A stretch of DNA of 64,000 nt from Deltaproteobacteria bacterium (GCA_030272815.1 JAJSZT010000003.1:62001-126000); one strand, 5' to 3'. Positions 17,391 through 26,618 are shown, counted from the first letter of the stretch. Numbers and translations: made by a program. Notes: generated by a model not told the origin, from the letters alone.

Positions 17391-18191
17391 TTATACAAGA
17401 CGAGATTTGCCGCAGAACACATATAAACCGGATTTTTCGGCAAGGCATGCTATTGTTATGTTTAGCAGTGATGCAAGCTTGACGGCATTGGATGTTGGAC
17501 GTGATATCGCAAGAATCACAGGGATACCGGCCATCGCGGCTTTTTGGACAAGTTCGCAATTTATTCGCGAAGAAAGAATTAAAAGACAGGCTTTGCAAAG
17601 CGTGTTATCGAGAAAAAGCTTGCCTATTGTTTTATCAAGAGCATTATGCCGGCCAACGTCTTCAGAAATAGATAAAAGTTCAAAATCTGAGCTGTAAAGG
17701 GCGGCTGCGTGAGATGAGCGAGTGCTTTTTCGTAAAGGTTGAATAGAGGAAAGATTTTCGAGGCGGTAAAGAGCATTAGTGAAGTCTAATTTAATATTAT
17801 CTTTTTCTACAGGGCAAATGACCTGGCAGTGAGTTCTAATTATATGCGAATAACTAATATTAAATTCTTTTTGGGATGATAAAGAAAATTTCTCAAACAC
17901 TTGAGAAATCTCATTTCTTCTTGATTTATTCAGTAAGAGATTAACTTTATTACCATCTGATTTATTTGAAAAAGATAGTGATTTAATATCGTCTGGTTTA
18001 TCCACAACACCCTCGGAAAGACAAAATCCGGCAGCAAGTGGCAGTTCGTCGCCCGGAGTTCGCATTATAATAGAATATAATCTATTCTGTATAATTATTT
18101 TAAGCGGTTCTTCACTAATTAGCTTGTGATGGGAAGAAGTGGTTTTGTTTTTATCTATATAGACCGCTGAATGTTTTAAAAAAGTATCCAA
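17391..18191 (-). CDS. fdhD: Formate dehydrogenase accessory sulfurtransferase FdhD
   Basis: A 266-residue FdhD-family protein. These deliver sulfur to the molybdenum/tungsten-bisPGD cofactor of formate dehydrogenases. RTPGDELPLAAGFCLSEGVV, SISEDVGRHNALDKTIGKL and SSRINCELVQKAAMAGIP are family hallmarks. Where most members carry a CGxCG loop, this one reads THCQVICPVE, so the usual CxxC spacing appears to be CxxxC. The rest of the fold looks intact. No formate dehydrogenase gene is in the window. The 3' end abuts an inverted-repeat element. Confidence 0.88.
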   Translation of the reverse strand: MDTFLKHSAVYIDKNKTTSSHHKLISEEPLKIIIQNRLYSIIMRTPGDELPLAAGFCLSEGVVDKPDDIKSLSFSNKSDGNKVNLLLNKSRRNEISQVFEKFSLSSQKEFNISYSHIIRTHCQVICPVEKDNIKLDFTNALYRLENLSSIQPLRKSTRSSHAAALYSSDFELLSISEDVGRHNALDKTIGKLFLDNTLCKACLLILSSRINCELVQKAAMAGIPVILAISRPTSNAVKLASLLNITIACLAEKSGLYVFCGKSRLV

Positions 18192-18439
18192 AATTGATCA
18201 CCTTTTTATGAAAGTTGAGTGCATATAAATAAGGTTCACGGTTCACGGTTCCAGGTTCCAGGTTTGAGAGCAATGAAGAAATCAAGGCAATCAACCGTGA
18301 ACCCTGAAACTTTGAACTGTTACGTTTATATTTACTGTTAAATCAAAATGCAAATATATCTTGACAAAAATTATGAATAGAATAAATATTAATATTTTTA
18401 ATTTTAAATATTATTGTGGTTTATCAGGGAGGATAATTC
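18192..18439 (+). promoter_or_regulatory. rplU leader region with a possible promoter and a repeat remnant
   Basis: TTGACA at 18361-18366 is followed after 16-17 nt by TAAATAT (about 18383-18389), a plausible promoter about 50 nt before the rplU start. GGGAGG at 18428-18433 is the rplU ribosome-binding site. Positions 18229-18330 hold GGTTCACGGTTCACGGTTCC and AACCGTGAACCCTGAAAC, a remnant of the GTGAACGG repeat family. Confidence 0.4.
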
Positions 18440-18757
18440 ATGTACGCTGTAGTTTTTTCAGGCGGAAAACAATATAAAGTTCAGAAAGATGAAATCCTGA
18501 GAGTTGAAAAGATTTCAGGGGATATTGGCGCTCCTGTTTCATTTGACAAAGTCCTCATGTTTTCAGACGGTGAAAATGTTAACATAGGGCAGCCTGTTCT
18601 TGAAAATGTTTCAGTTAATGGTCATATAGTTGAACAGGATAAAGCAAAAAAGATTATTGTTTTCAAATACAAAAGGCGCAAAAGATATCGTAAAAAACAG
18701 GGGCATCGTCAGCAGTACACTGCTGTCAAAATTGACAGTATAGCACAAAACAGTTAG
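18440..18757 (+). CDS. rplU: Large ribosomal subunit protein bL21
   Basis: A 105-residue ribosomal protein that starts MYAVVFSGGKQYKVQKDEIL and ends with a basic tail (KYKRRKRYRKKQGHRQQYT), matching bL21 over its length. It begins the conserved rplU-rpmA-obgE operon. A ~160-bp repeat element is inserted between it and rpmA, widening a gap that is normally short. Confidence 0.97.
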   Translation: MYAVVFSGGKQYKVQKDEILRVEKISGDIGAPVSFDKVLMFSDGENVNIGQPVLENVSVNGHIVEQDKAKKIIVFKYKRRKRYRKKQGHRQQYTAVKIDSIAQNS

Positions 18758-18810
18758 TTTTATTGTAACCGTTCACGGCTTGAAACTTGAACGCTTACGT
18801 TTTATTTATA

Positions 18811-18972
18811 CCTAAGTTGAGCGATTTTTTGCGAAGAAATGTGCTAAAATCTTGATGCAGCAAGGTTTGCGAAAAGCGTAGGCATACCAATGGATATGTC
18901 GATACTTTTCGCAAGTCCTTGATGCGCAAGAAATTGGTGCAGGTCGAGTAAAAAATCGTTCAATTTGGGTTA
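18811..18972. repeat. MITE-like element, CTCAGTTGAGCG family, between rplU and rpmA
   Basis: Starts CCTAAGTTGAGCGATTTTTT and ends with GGTCGAGTAAAAAATCGTTC then AATTTGGG, the same ends as 7355-7431 but with about 80 bp extra in the middle, which itself contains an inverted pair (TTGCGAAAAG... CTTTTCGCAA). Just before it, 18766-18803 holds a fragment of the GTGAACGG family. The element stops a few bases short of the rpmA ribosome-binding site (AAGGAG). Confidence 0.7.
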
Positions 18973-18990
18973 TATTAAGGAGTTGTAATA

Positions 18991-19245
18991 ATGGCACACA
19001 AAAAAGCAGGCGGCAGTTCAAAGAATGGCCGGGATAGTAATGCGCAAAGGCGCGGTGTAAAACGATTTGGTGGAGAAAATGTGAGGGCCGGCAACATATT
19101 GGTTCGCCAGTTGGGCACTAAAATACATCCAGGAGAGAACGTTGGATTAGGAAAAGATTATACCCTGTTTGCTAAAATAGATGGTATTGTTGCTTATGAG
19201 CGAATGGGACGTTCTCGTAAAAAGGTAAGCGTTTATACAGAGTGA
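18991..19245 (+). CDS. rpmA: Large ribosomal subunit protein bL27
   Basis: An 84-residue protein starting [20 protein letters not shown], the conserved bL27 N-terminus that reaches the peptidyl-transferase centre. [11 protein letters not shown] follows the initiator directly, with no cleavable extension of the kind seen in Firmicutes. Length is normal. AAGGAG lies upstream at proper spacing. Its stop overlaps the obgE start by 4 nt. Confidence 0.97.
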   Translation: MAHKKAGGSSKNGRDSNAQRRGVKRFGGENVRAGNILVRQLGTKIHPGENVGLGKDYTLFAKIDGIVAYERMGRSRKKVSVYTE

Positions 19246-20243
19246 AATTTATTGATGAGGCTATTATTACCGTTCAGTCCGGCGATGGAGGCAGAGGGTG
19301 TGTTAGTTTCAGGCGTGAAAAATTTATCCCGCGGGGAGGGCCGGACGGCGGAGATGGAGGTAAAGGCGGAGATGTAATTTTAGAGGCATCATCTCAAAAA
19401 CGCACACTTTATTTTTTTAGATATAGAAAAGATTTTAAAGCAAAAAATGGCGCCGGTGGTCAAGGCAAACGCAAGGCAGGCAAACATGGCGATGACCTTG
19501 TTTTAGAAATTCCTCCAGGAACCGTGATTAGCGACACCGATACCGGACAAGTAATCAAAGATTTTGCAGGACCAGGTGAAAAATATATAATAGCTAAAGG
19601 CGGCAGAGGAGGACGGGGTAACGCTCGTTTTAAAACATCAACAAACCGTGCGCCCCGTTTCGCTCAGCCAGGCGAATCAGGTGAAATATTAAAACTTAAA
19701 CTCGAACTCAAACTTCTTGCCGATGTTGGTATAATCGGTCTTCCCAATGCCGGCAAATCCACCCTTATCAGCGCAATTTCTTCAGCACATCCCAAAACAG
19801 GAAATTATCCATTTACAACTCTTGTCCCAAATCTCGGCGTTGTTAAAACAGACTGGGGAGAGCCCTTTGTTGTTGCAGATATTCCAGGTTTGATTGAAGG
19901 TGCACATAAAGGCGCCGGGCTTGGTATAAGATTTCTGCGCCACATAGAAAGAACACGTATTCTTATTCATTTGATAGATTCGTCATCAATTGATCCGGCA
20001 GACCCACTTAAGTCATATAAAACTGTAAATAAAGAACTGGAAATGTACAATAAAGAGCTTGCAAAAAAATCTCAAATAGTTGTTCTTAACAAGATTGATA
20101 TGTCTGGTGCTAAAAAGGCTGTTGATATTTTTCAAGCTTTTGCTAAGGGTATCAAAATCATATTAATTTCGGCTTTAACCGGAGAAGGAATTGATAATTT
20201 AAAATCAAAAATTGTTCAATCCCTGGATAACTTAGATGAATGA
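19242..20243 (+). CDS. obgE: Obg-family GTPase ObgE/CgtA
   Basis: A 333-residue ribosome-assembly and stress-related GTPase. The glycine-rich Obg fold covers residues 1-155 ([28 protein letters not shown]). The G domain follows with the P-loop [15 protein letters not shown] and NKID. There is almost no C-terminal extension beyond the G domain, as in many deltaproteobacterial Obg proteins. The start (reading MKFIDEAII) is GTG at 19242, overlapping the rpmA stop; it overlaps proB by 8 nt at the other end. Confidence 0.96.
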   Translation: MKFIDEAIITVQSGDGGRGCVSFRREKFIPRGGPDGGDGGKGGDVILEASSQKRTLYFFRYRKDFKAKNGAGGQGKRKAGKHGDDLVLEIPPGTVISDTDTGQVIKDFAGPGEKYIIAKGGRGGRGNARFKTSTNRAPRFAQPGESGEILKLKLELKLLADVGIIGLPNAGKSTLISAISSAHPKTGNYPFTTLVPNLGVVKTDWGEPFVVADIPGLIEGAHKGAGLGIRFLRHIERTRILIHLIDSSSIDPADPLKSYKTVNKELEMYNKELAKKSQIVVLNKIDMSGAKKAVDIFQAFAKGIKIILISALTGEGIDNLKSKIVQSLDNLDE

Positions 20244-21384
20244 TAAAAGAAAAGTATGTTTTGAATGCGCAAAACGCATAGTCGTAAAAGTAGGCAGCGG
20301 CGTTCTTACAGAAGATAATGGATTAAATTTAAAGGCTCTTAGATCAATCAGCAGGCAGATTTGCCAACTTGCCGACAGGGGATTAGAGATAATTTTGGTA
20401 TCATCCGGCGCAATGGCTTCAGGTATAAAAAAAATAGGACTTTCTAAAAGACCGGATGAAATCCCAAAAAGACAGGCCGTTGCAGCCGTTGGTCAGGCCG
20501 GACTAATCATGGAATACGAAAAGTCTTTTGCACGATATAATAAAAAGGTTGCACAGATACTTCTAACAAGTGACGATCTCGTGAATCGAAAGAGATATTT
20601 AAATGCACGCAATACTCTTTGTACTCTGCTGTCATGGCAGGTTATTCCAATCATAAATGAAAACGATACAGTTGTGGTTGAAGAGATAAAGTTCGGGGAT
20701 AATGATAATCTTTCCGCAATGATAACCTTGCTTATGGATGCGGATATTCTTATTAACCTTACTGATATTGATGGTCTTTACACCAAGGATCCGCGCAAGG
20801 ATCAGAATGCTGAACTTATTTCAGTAGTTACGACAATTAAAAAAGATATTGAAAAATATGCAAGCGATATTCCGGGTGCTCTGGGAACCGGTGGCATGCT
20901 CAGCAAGATAATAGCGGCAAAAAAGGTTACTGCCGCAGGCATACCTATGTTAATAGCCGCAGGTGAAAAGCATGATATTCTGATAAAACTCTTTGCCGGC
21001 AAAGAGCATGGTACTTTTTTTATTCCAAAAAAAGAAAAGCTGGCAAACCGCAAATGCTGGATAGCTTTTACATTAAAGCCTAAAGGAACTATCATGATTG
21101 ATGATGGAGCTGCGGCTGCTATCCTTAAAAGCGGTAAGAGCCTTCTGCCGAGCGGTATTGTAAGAGTAGATGGGGAATTTAGCGTGGGTGCCGCGGTTGA
21201 ATTCAGAAGAAAAAGCAATGATGAGATTTTGGGGACAGGTCTTGTAAATTACTGTGCTTCCGATATACGAAAGATAATGGGGCTTAAGTCCGGCAAGATA
21301 AAAAAATATCTCGGGCATAAATCCTATGATGAAGTGATACATAGAAATAATCTGGCAATAACGTGTGACCTGAAACCTGCATAA
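20236..21384 (+). CDS. proB: Glutamate 5-kinase
   Basis: A 382-residue enzyme for the first step of proline synthesis, phosphorylating L-glutamate. The amino-acid kinase domain (residues ~10-265, VKVGSGVLT, VSSGAMASGIKKI, NENDTV, FGDNDNLSA) is followed by a PUA domain (about 285-370). Next comes proA, which uses the product. Between them, 21387-21472 holds a repeat of the GTGAACGG type. Confidence 0.96.
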   Translation: MNDKRKVCFECAKRIVVKVGSGVLTEDNGLNLKALRSISRQICQLADRGLEIILVSSGAMASGIKKIGLSKRPDEIPKRQAVAAVGQAGLIMEYEKSFARYNKKVAQILLTSDDLVNRKRYLNARNTLCTLLSWQVIPIINENDTVVVEEIKFGDNDNLSAMITLLMDADILINLTDIDGLYTKDPRKDQNAELISVVTTIKKDIEKYASDIPGALGTGGMLSKIIAAKKVTAAGIPMLIAAGEKHDILIKLFAGKEHGTFFIPKKEKLANRKCWIAFTLKPKGTIMIDDGAAAAILKSGKSLLPSGIVRVDGEFSVGAAVEFRRKSNDEILGTGLVNYCASDIRKIMGLKSGKIKKYLGHKSYDEVIHRNNLAITCDLKPA

Positions 21385-21386
21385 AA

Positions 21387-21472
21387 CCGTTTACGGTTGT
21401 CGGTTTACAGTTTACAGTTTTTTCAATGAACTATGCAACGACTGAAGCATTTTAACTGTGAACGGTTACACA
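21387..21472. repeat. GTGAACGG-family repeat remnant between proB and proA
   Basis: Bounded by AACCGTTTACGGTTGTCGGT and ACTGTGAACGGTTACAC, with TTTACAGTTTACAGTTTTTT inside. The ends match the GTAACCGTTCACGG ends of 22749-22892 and 25494-25615. It separates two genes of one operon without an obvious terminator. Confidence 0.5.
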
Positions 21473-21491
21473 CATGTTGAGGAGGAATCAG

Positions 21492-22748
21492 ATGTCTGTT
21501 GAGTCAACAATTGTTGAGATGGCAAAAGCAGCCAGAGCAGCTTCCATTGAAATGGCAAGATGCCCTTCGGATAAAAAAAATGAGGCTCTTATAAGGATAG
21601 CTGATAATATTGAGAAAGAGGCACTCTATATCCAGGAGGAAAATGAAAAGGATCTTTTACGCGCCAGGGAAATGGGGCTTTCCAATGCAATGATTGATCG
21701 GCTCTTTGTAAAGGATTCAACAATTAAATCCATGGCAAATGGGCTCAGAGAGGTGGCCCGGATTCCGGACCCTGTGGGCTCGATGAGTAATACATGGATT
21801 AGGCCCAACGGGTTAGAAGTGTCACGTATGCGCATACCTCTCGGTGTTATTGGTATTATCTATGAGTCAAGACCAAATGTTACTGTAGATGCCGCAGGTC
21901 TTTGCTTGAAAGCTGGAAATGCAGTGATACTTCGTGGAGGTTCTGAAGCTCTTCATTCAAATCAGGCGCTATCTGCTATAATAAGTAATGCCCTTAAAGA
22001 ATCCGGACTTCCTGAGGGAGCAGCGCAAGTTGTTCCTATAAGGGACAGAGATGCTGTTAATGTCCTTTTGAAACAGGAAGAGTTCATTGATCTTATTATT
22101 CCTCGAGGCGGTGAAGGCCTGATACGTTTTGTGGCAGAGAACTCGAAAATACCGGTCTTAAAACACTACAAGGGCGTATGCCATGTATATGTTGATGGGG
22201 GTGCGGATCTTGCGATGGCTGAGGATATTTGTTTTAATGCAAAAGTTCAGCGTCCGGGTGTTTGCAATGCTATGGAAACAATGCTTGTCCACAAATCTGT
22301 ATCTGAGAATTTTTTGCCGGCCATAGGAAAACGTTTTGTTCAGGCAAGCGTTGAAATCAGGGGCTGCCCTGAAACATGTCGAATCTTACCAGAGGCGGCA
22401 AATGCCGTGGAAGATGACTGGCCGGCGGAATTCCTTGATCTTGTTCTTGCAGTGAAAGTTGTGGAAGATATGAAAGAAGCTATTACGCACATCGCAAGAT
22501 ATGGATCAAGCCATACAGATGCTATCGTGACTTCAGATTATAACAGGGCAAGGCGTTTTGTACGTGAAGTGGATTCATCAGTTGTTATTGTCAATGCTTC
22601 TACTCGTTTTAACGACGGTGGGCAGCTTGGACTTGGAGCGGAAATAGGTATAAGCACTTCAAAACTTCATGCCTTTGGGCCTATGGGTGTTAATGAATTA
22701 ACAACAACCAAGTTTGTTGTTTTTGGAGAGGGACAGATAAGAATATAA
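21492..22748 (+). CDS. proA: Gamma-glutamyl phosphate reductase
   Basis: A 418-residue NADPH-dependent reductase, the second step of proline synthesis. The start at 21492 is chosen because GAGGAGG lies 8 nt upstream; a frame from 21474 adds six residues without a better site. [20 protein letters not shown] and the catalytic cysteine in [13 protein letters not shown] are visible, and length is typical. It follows proB and precedes nadD in the conserved order. Confidence 0.96.
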   Translation: MSVESTIVEMAKAARAASIEMARCPSDKKNEALIRIADNIEKEALYIQEENEKDLLRAREMGLSNAMIDRLFVKDSTIKSMANGLREVARIPDPVGSMSNTWIRPNGLEVSRMRIPLGVIGIIYESRPNVTVDAAGLCLKAGNAVILRGGSEALHSNQALSAIISNALKESGLPEGAAQVVPIRDRDAVNVLLKQEEFIDLIIPRGGEGLIRFVAENSKIPVLKHYKGVCHVYVDGGADLAMAEDICFNAKVQRPGVCNAMETMLVHKSVSENFLPAIGKRFVQASVEIRGCPETCRILPEAANAVEDDWPAEFLDLVLAVKVVEDMKEAITHIARYGSSHTDAIVTSDYNRARRFVREVDSSVVIVNASTRFNDGGQLGLGAEIGISTSKLHAFGPMGVNELTTTKFVVFGEGQIRI

Positions 22749-22892
22749 GGAACGGTTCACGGCTTGAAACTTGAAATTGGAAAGTAGAAATTGGGGAGAG
22801 ATTAAAATAGAAATTGGGAAAAACAGTACAAAAGCATGAAGACCAAATTTCCAATTTCTATTTTCTATTTTCAATGTTCCGTGAACGGTTAC
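22749..22892. repeat. MITE-like repeat, GTGAACGG family
   Basis: About 144 bp running from GGAACGGTTCACGGCTTGAA to TGTTCCGTGAACGGTTAC. The two halves are complementary over much of their length, so the whole can fold into one imperfect hairpin. It nearly equals the reverse complement of 2888-3030. It fills the entire spacer between proA and nadD except the ribosome-binding site. Confidence 0.7.
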
Positions 22893-22920
22893 CTATTATT
22901 TATCATGAAAGGTCTGTTTT

Positions 22921-23601
22921 TTGGAACATATAGGGCTGTTCGGAGGGACTTTTAATCCGATTCACGTAGGGCATTTTAGAGCTATCCAGGAGGTGCAAAA
23001 TCGTTTTGCCCTGGATAAATTTTATATAATCCCAACAGCTCTTCCTCCACACAAGGAGCCTGGTGATGTGGTCGAAGCAAAATATCGCCTTGAGATGATT
23101 CGGATAGCTGTTTCAGAATATCCTGAACTTTTGAAATCAGTTATTATTTCCGATGTTGAGATTAAGCGTTCAGGTCCATCATATACTATTGATACCGTTA
23201 ATCACTTTAAATCCATTCTGCCGGATTATTCCAGACTTTATCTTATTCTTGGTATTGACGCCTTCCTTGAAATAGATACCTGGAAATCTTTTTTAGATCT
23301 TTTTTATCTTACATCTTTTATTGTTATGACACGGCCTGGAGGTGTAGATACTGAGGGAGCGTTGAAATGGAAAGTTCTTGAAGATTATATTAAGGAAAAA
23401 ATATCCGGCACCTATAAATTTTCCATTTCCCGGTCATGTTTTGTCCATGAAAAAAAACAGGCAATTTTTTATGTGGATATAAATTCACCTGACATATCAT
23501 CAACTAAAATTCGTGATCTTATTAAGAAAGGCATGCCAATTAATTCCATGGTTCCTAAGAAGGTGGATGACTTTATTATCAACAAAGGACTTTATATATG
23601 A
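22921..23601 (+). CDS. nadD: Nicotinate-nucleotide adenylyltransferase
   Basis: A 226-residue enzyme that makes deamido-NAD from nicotinate mononucleotide and ATP. The nucleotidyltransferase motif GGTFNPIHVGHF is near the start and SPDISSTKIRDLIKK near the end. The start codon is TTG at 22921, with AAAGG at about 22909 as ribosome-binding site; the nearby ATG at 22905 is in another frame. It overlaps rsfS by 4 nt (ATGA). Confidence 0.93.
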   Translation: MEHIGLFGGTFNPIHVGHFRAIQEVQNRFALDKFYIIPTALPPHKEPGDVVEAKYRLEMIRIAVSEYPELLKSVIISDVEIKRSGPSYTIDTVNHFKSILPDYSRLYLILGIDAFLEIDTWKSFLDLFYLTSFIVMTRPGGVDTEGALKWKVLEDYIKEKISGTYKFSISRSCFVHEKKQAIFYVDINSPDISSTKIRDLIKKGMPINSMVPKKVDDFIINKGLYI

Positions 23602-23954
23602 TTTATGAACACGATCCTTCTCTTGACGTTTACGTTAAATCAGCTTTGGAAAAAAAAGTTATAGGACTGGTTGTTCTGGATGTTCGGGGGCTGACTTCTA
23701 TAGCAGATTATTTTATAATTTGCAGCGGGCGTTCAAATCGTCAGGTTAGAGCGGTTGCTGAATCTATTCAGGTAGATCTGAAAAAGAAAGGAATAAAGCC
23801 GCTTAGCGTTGAGGGTCAAAAAGAAGGGCACTGGGTTATTATGGATTACGGTCATGTTATTATTCATATTTTTTATGAACCGGTGCGTACTTTATTTGAT
23901 CTCGAAAGCCTCTGGATAGATGCGAAAAGGATTACCGACTATAATGAGCAATAA
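23598..23954 (+). CDS. rsfS: Ribosome silencing factor RsfS
   Basis: A 118-residue RsfS/Iojap protein that binds uL14 on the large subunit and blocks subunit joining when nutrients fall. SIADYFIICSGRSNRQVRAV and GHWVIMDYGHVIIHIF are the family core. It is coupled to nadD by a 4-nt overlap and overlaps the gpmI start by 11 nt. Confidence 0.95.
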   Translation: MIYEHDPSLDVYVKSALEKKVIGLVVLDVRGLTSIADYFIICSGRSNRQVRAVAESIQVDLKKKGIKPLSVEGQKEGHWVIMDYGHVIIHIFYEPVRTLFDLESLWIDAKRITDYNEQ

Positions 23955-25491
23955 AAAATTTTGTATGCTGATTATCCTGGATGGATGGGGAATTAGTTCT
24001 AATAGCAAAGGCAATGCTGTTATGCTGGCCAAAACTCCTTATCTTGACAGGCTTGAGAAAGAATATCCCCACACCAGCCTTTTATGTTCCGGAAAAGTCG
24101 TAGGCCTTCCAGAAGGAATTATGGGAAATTCCGAGGTCGGGCATCTTAATATCGGAGCCGGAAGGGTAGTATATCAGCATCTTCTAAGAATAGATAAATC
24201 AATAAGATGCGGAGAGTTTTTTGAAAATAATGTTTTAAAATCAGTTATATCAAAAGTTAAAGCAAATGATTCTGCCTTGCATTTAATGGGACTTGTTTCA
24301 GATGGCGGCGTTCACAGCCATCTCAGTCATTTGCTGGCTTTGCTGGACATGGCAAAAAAAGAAGGGCTTAAACATGTTTACGTTCATGCTATCCTTGATG
24401 GCCGGGATACTCCTCCTGACAGTGGGGCTGATTACATAAAAAGTTTGCAGAATCATATAAATAAAACCGGCTTTGGTTCCATCGTTAGTATTTGCGGACG
24501 GTATTTTGCAATGGATCGCGACAAAAGATGGGACCGAATTGAAAAGGCCTGTCGTCTATATACGCTTGGTGAAGGTGTTAAGGAAAAGAATCCCGTAGAA
24601 GCTGTAAAAAATGCATACAGCCGGAATGAAACTGATGAATTTATACAACCGGTTATTATTACAGATGAAAGCGGGAAGCCGCTTAGAACCGTTCAGGATG
24701 GCGATGGTATGATCTTTTTTAATTTTCGGGCAGACCGTGCAAGGCAAATTGCACAGGCACTTACAGATCCTGAATTTACATTTTTTAATAGAATTTCCTT
24801 TCCTAAACTTTGTGATTTTGTGTGTATGACGATTTACGATGAAAAATTTCCACTTCCAGTTGCTTTTCCTCCCGTTCATATGGATGAAATACTTGGTGAA
24901 GTTATAAGCAAAAAGAGTTTAAAACAGCTAAGAATAGCGGAAACAGAAAAATATGCTCATGTAACATACTTTTTTAATGGCGGTGAAGAAAAGCCTTTTC
25001 CTCTTGAAGACAGATGTTTAATTCCATCTCCTCGTGATATTCCAACCTATGATCTCAAACCGGAAATGAGTGCTTTTGAAGTAACAGAAGAAGTTATCTC
25101 CCGTTTGCAGTCAAAAAATTATGCTATGATAATTCTTAACTTTGCCAATATGGATATGGTGGGACACACCGGCGTGCTTGAGGCTGCAATCAAGGCATGC
25201 GAAGCAGTTGATAAATGTGTGGAAAGAGTTGTGAACCAGGCAAAGGCCCAGGGAGGTGTTGTTCTGGTTACTGCCGATCATGGAAATGCAGAAAAGATGA
25301 TTGATGCAGACGGACAGATACATACAGCCCACACACTCAACCCTGTTCCATTTATACTGGTCGATGACAAACAACAAAATGTAAAACTAAGACCAGATGG
25401 CATCTTGGGAGACATCGCCCCTACCATTCTTCATATCATGAATATCGACAAGCCTGAACAGATGACGGGAAGCTCTCTGATCGAAAGTTAA
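23944..25491 (+). CDS. gpmI: 2,3-bisphosphoglycerate-independent phosphoglycerate mutase
   Basis: A 515-residue cytoplasmic metalloenzyme interconverting 3- and 2-phosphoglycerate in glycolysis and gluconeogenesis. IILDGWGIS starts the phosphatase domain, the catalytic serine is in GIMGNSEVGHLNIGAGR, and the metal site includes VTADHGNAEKM and HTAHTLNPVP. The start at 23944 (MSNKKF) is preferred over 23920 because it begins exactly where the family aligns. It overlaps the end of rsfS by 11 nt. Confidence 0.96.
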   Translation: MSNKKFCMLIILDGWGISSNSKGNAVMLAKTPYLDRLEKEYPHTSLLCSGKVVGLPEGIMGNSEVGHLNIGAGRVVYQHLLRIDKSIRCGEFFENNVLKSVISKVKANDSALHLMGLVSDGGVHSHLSHLLALLDMAKKEGLKHVYVHAILDGRDTPPDSGADYIKSLQNHINKTGFGSIVSICGRYFAMDRDKRWDRIEKACRLYTLGEGVKEKNPVEAVKNAYSRNETDEFIQPVIITDESGKPLRTVQDGDGMIFFNFRADRARQIAQALTDPEFTFFNRISFPKLCDFVCMTIYDEKFPLPVAFPPVHMDEILGEVISKKSLKQLRIAETEKYAHVTYFFNGGEEKPFPLEDRCLIPSPRDIPTYDLKPEMSAFEVTEEVISRLQSKNYAMIILNFANMDMVGHTGVLEAAIKACEAVDKCVERVVNQAKAQGGVVLVTADHGNAEKMIDADGQIHTAHTLNPVPFILVDDKQQNVKLRPDGILGDIAPTILHIMNIDKPEQMTGSSLIES

Positions 25492-25493
25492 TT

Positions 25494-25615
25494 GTAAACG
25501 TTCACGGAAAGTTGAAATTAGAAAATAGAAATTGGAAATTTGGGCTTCATGCTTTTGTACGGTTCTTCCCAAATTTCTACTTTCCAATTTCAAGTTTCAA
25601 GCCGTGAACGGCTAC
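25494..25615. repeat. MITE-like repeat, GTGAACGG family
   Basis: About 122 bp starting 3 nt after the gpmI stop (GTAAACGTTCACGGAAAGTT) and ending GTTTCAAGCCGTGAACGGC. Same orientation as 2888-3030, opposite to 22749-22892, and somewhat shorter. It separates the housekeeping operon from the toxin-antitoxin pair that opens the accessory region. Confidence 0.7.
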
Positions 25616-25629
25616 TAAGTATATTTGTC

Positions 25630-25680
25630 TTGACTTATAAAATGACCATGGTAATATGACCTTGTCATGTATAATTTTAT
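25630..25680 (+). promoter_or_regulatory. Promoter and probable operator of the first Phd/PIN pair
   Basis: TTGACT (25630-25635) and TAATAT (25652-25657) with a 16-nt spacer form a possible promoter. It is overlapped by the palindrome ACCATGGT (25645-25652) and by two direct ATGACC words 14 nt apart (25642 and 25656), which suggest antitoxin binding sites. Autoregulation is typical of such pairs; here it is inferred. Confidence 0.4.
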
Positions 25681-25695
25681 TAGGTGATATAAAAA

Positions 25696-25929
25696 ATGGA
25701 AAAAATTGTATCTAAATCAAAATTTAAGCCTCATGCTTTAAAGTATTTTCGGGATGTGGAGCAAACTGGAAAGGAATTGATCATAACAGATCGAGGCAAG
25801 CCGGTTTTAAAAATAGTGCCTTATACAAAAAGTCCGGATGATGTTCTTAAATTACTGCGCAATTCGGTGTTAAAGTATGAAAACCCAACAGAGCCGGTAG
25901 GTTTGGAAGACTGGGAGTCTTTGAAATGA
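25696..25929 (+). CDS. Type II antitoxin, Phd/YefM family
   Basis: A 77-residue protein with the Phd/YefM layout: an N-terminal DNA-binding part (SKFKPHALKYFRDVEQ, ITDRGKPVLKIVPY) and a C-terminal tail that wraps the toxin (SVLKYENPTEPVGLEDWESL). It overlaps the PIN toxin gene by 4 nt, as expected for a coupled pair. Confidence 0.87.
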   Translation: MEKIVSKSKFKPHALKYFRDVEQTGKELIITDRGKPVLKIVPYTKSPDDVLKLLRNSVLKYENPTEPVGLEDWESLK

Positions 25930-26321
25930 TAGTCTTGGATACCCATGCATGGGTATGGTTTGTCAGCAATCCGGAATTGCTTTCCAAAAAGGCAAAAAGA
26001 ACTATTGAAAGAGCTGTGGTTGATAAAAATGTCTTTATTTCATCAATCAGTGCATGGGAGGTTGCTCTATTAACTTCTAAGAAGAGATTGCTTCTATCAA
26101 TGGAAGTAGCTGACTGGATAAAAAAGTCAGAAATGCTTCCATTTGTGAGTTTTGTATCTGTGGATAATTCTATAGCTGTTAAATCCGTTAATCTTTCTCC
26201 GCCTTTTCACAGCGATCCTGCAGATCGTATAATAATTGCAACTGCAATTTCACTTGGAGCTTCTCTAATTACAAAAGATGAAAGGATATTGGAATATCCT
26301 CATGTTAAAACAATATGGTAA
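25926..26321 (+). CDS. PIN-domain ribonuclease toxin, VapC type
   Basis: A 131-residue PIN-domain protein. Acidic residues that would bind magnesium are in MIVLDTHAWVW, SSISAWEVALL, DPADRIIIATA and LITKDERIL. Such toxins cleave tRNA or rRNA when released by the antitoxin. The gene is coupled to the antitoxin and lies at the border between the housekeeping operon and the restriction island. Confidence 0.9.
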   Translation: MIVLDTHAWVWFVSNPELLSKKAKRTIERAVVDKNVFISSISAWEVALLTSKKRLLLSMEVADWIKKSEMLPFVSFVSVDNSIAVKSVNLSPPFHSDPADRIIIATAISLGASLITKDERILEYPHVKTIW

Positions 26322-26349
26322 GTTGTAACTGCCTTTTTGATCACTGCTT

Positions 26350-26487
26350 ATGCGAGTCGCCATAAAAAAAGGACAGGTAACGATTCCTCAACACGTTCGT
26401 GAGAAATTAGGGATAATTCCTGCCACTATGCACACTGACAGGCGCAAAAGCGTAACCGAATCTTCAGTCTACACCGAGTGGAAATAA
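26350..26487 (+). pseudogene. AbrB/MazE-type antitoxin fragment fused to repeat sequence
   Basis: From ATG at 26350 the frame reads MRVAIKKGQVTIPQHVREKL then GIIPAT, the swapped-hairpin AbrB start found in VapB-like antitoxins. After about 28 codons it runs into the direct-repeat sequence at 26438 and stops at 26487, giving only 45 residues. It looks like an antitoxin gene cut off by recombination. Confidence 0.55.
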
Positions 26488-26612
26488 TAAACCAGGGGAC
26501 GGAACTGCTTGGCTAAGATGTCGTTCGGACTTTTCGGGATTTTTGCAGGAAAAATACAAGACAATATTAATAAGGGTCAAAAGTAGACCTGACCTTTACT
26601 GTACAAAAGGAT
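26438..26612 (+). repeat. Direct repeat, left copy (Fic tail plus leader)
   Basis: Highly similar to 44826-45010: both contain GGCGCAAA, GTGGAAATAATAAACCAGGG, GACGGAACTG and CAGGAAAAATACAAGACAA. In the right copy the first part encodes a Fic C-terminus; here that reading frame is broken. The copies lie 18.4 kb apart in the same orientation, each just upstream of a gene start (the XRE gene here, rhuM there). Confidence 0.75.
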
Positions 26613-26618
26613 ATTACA

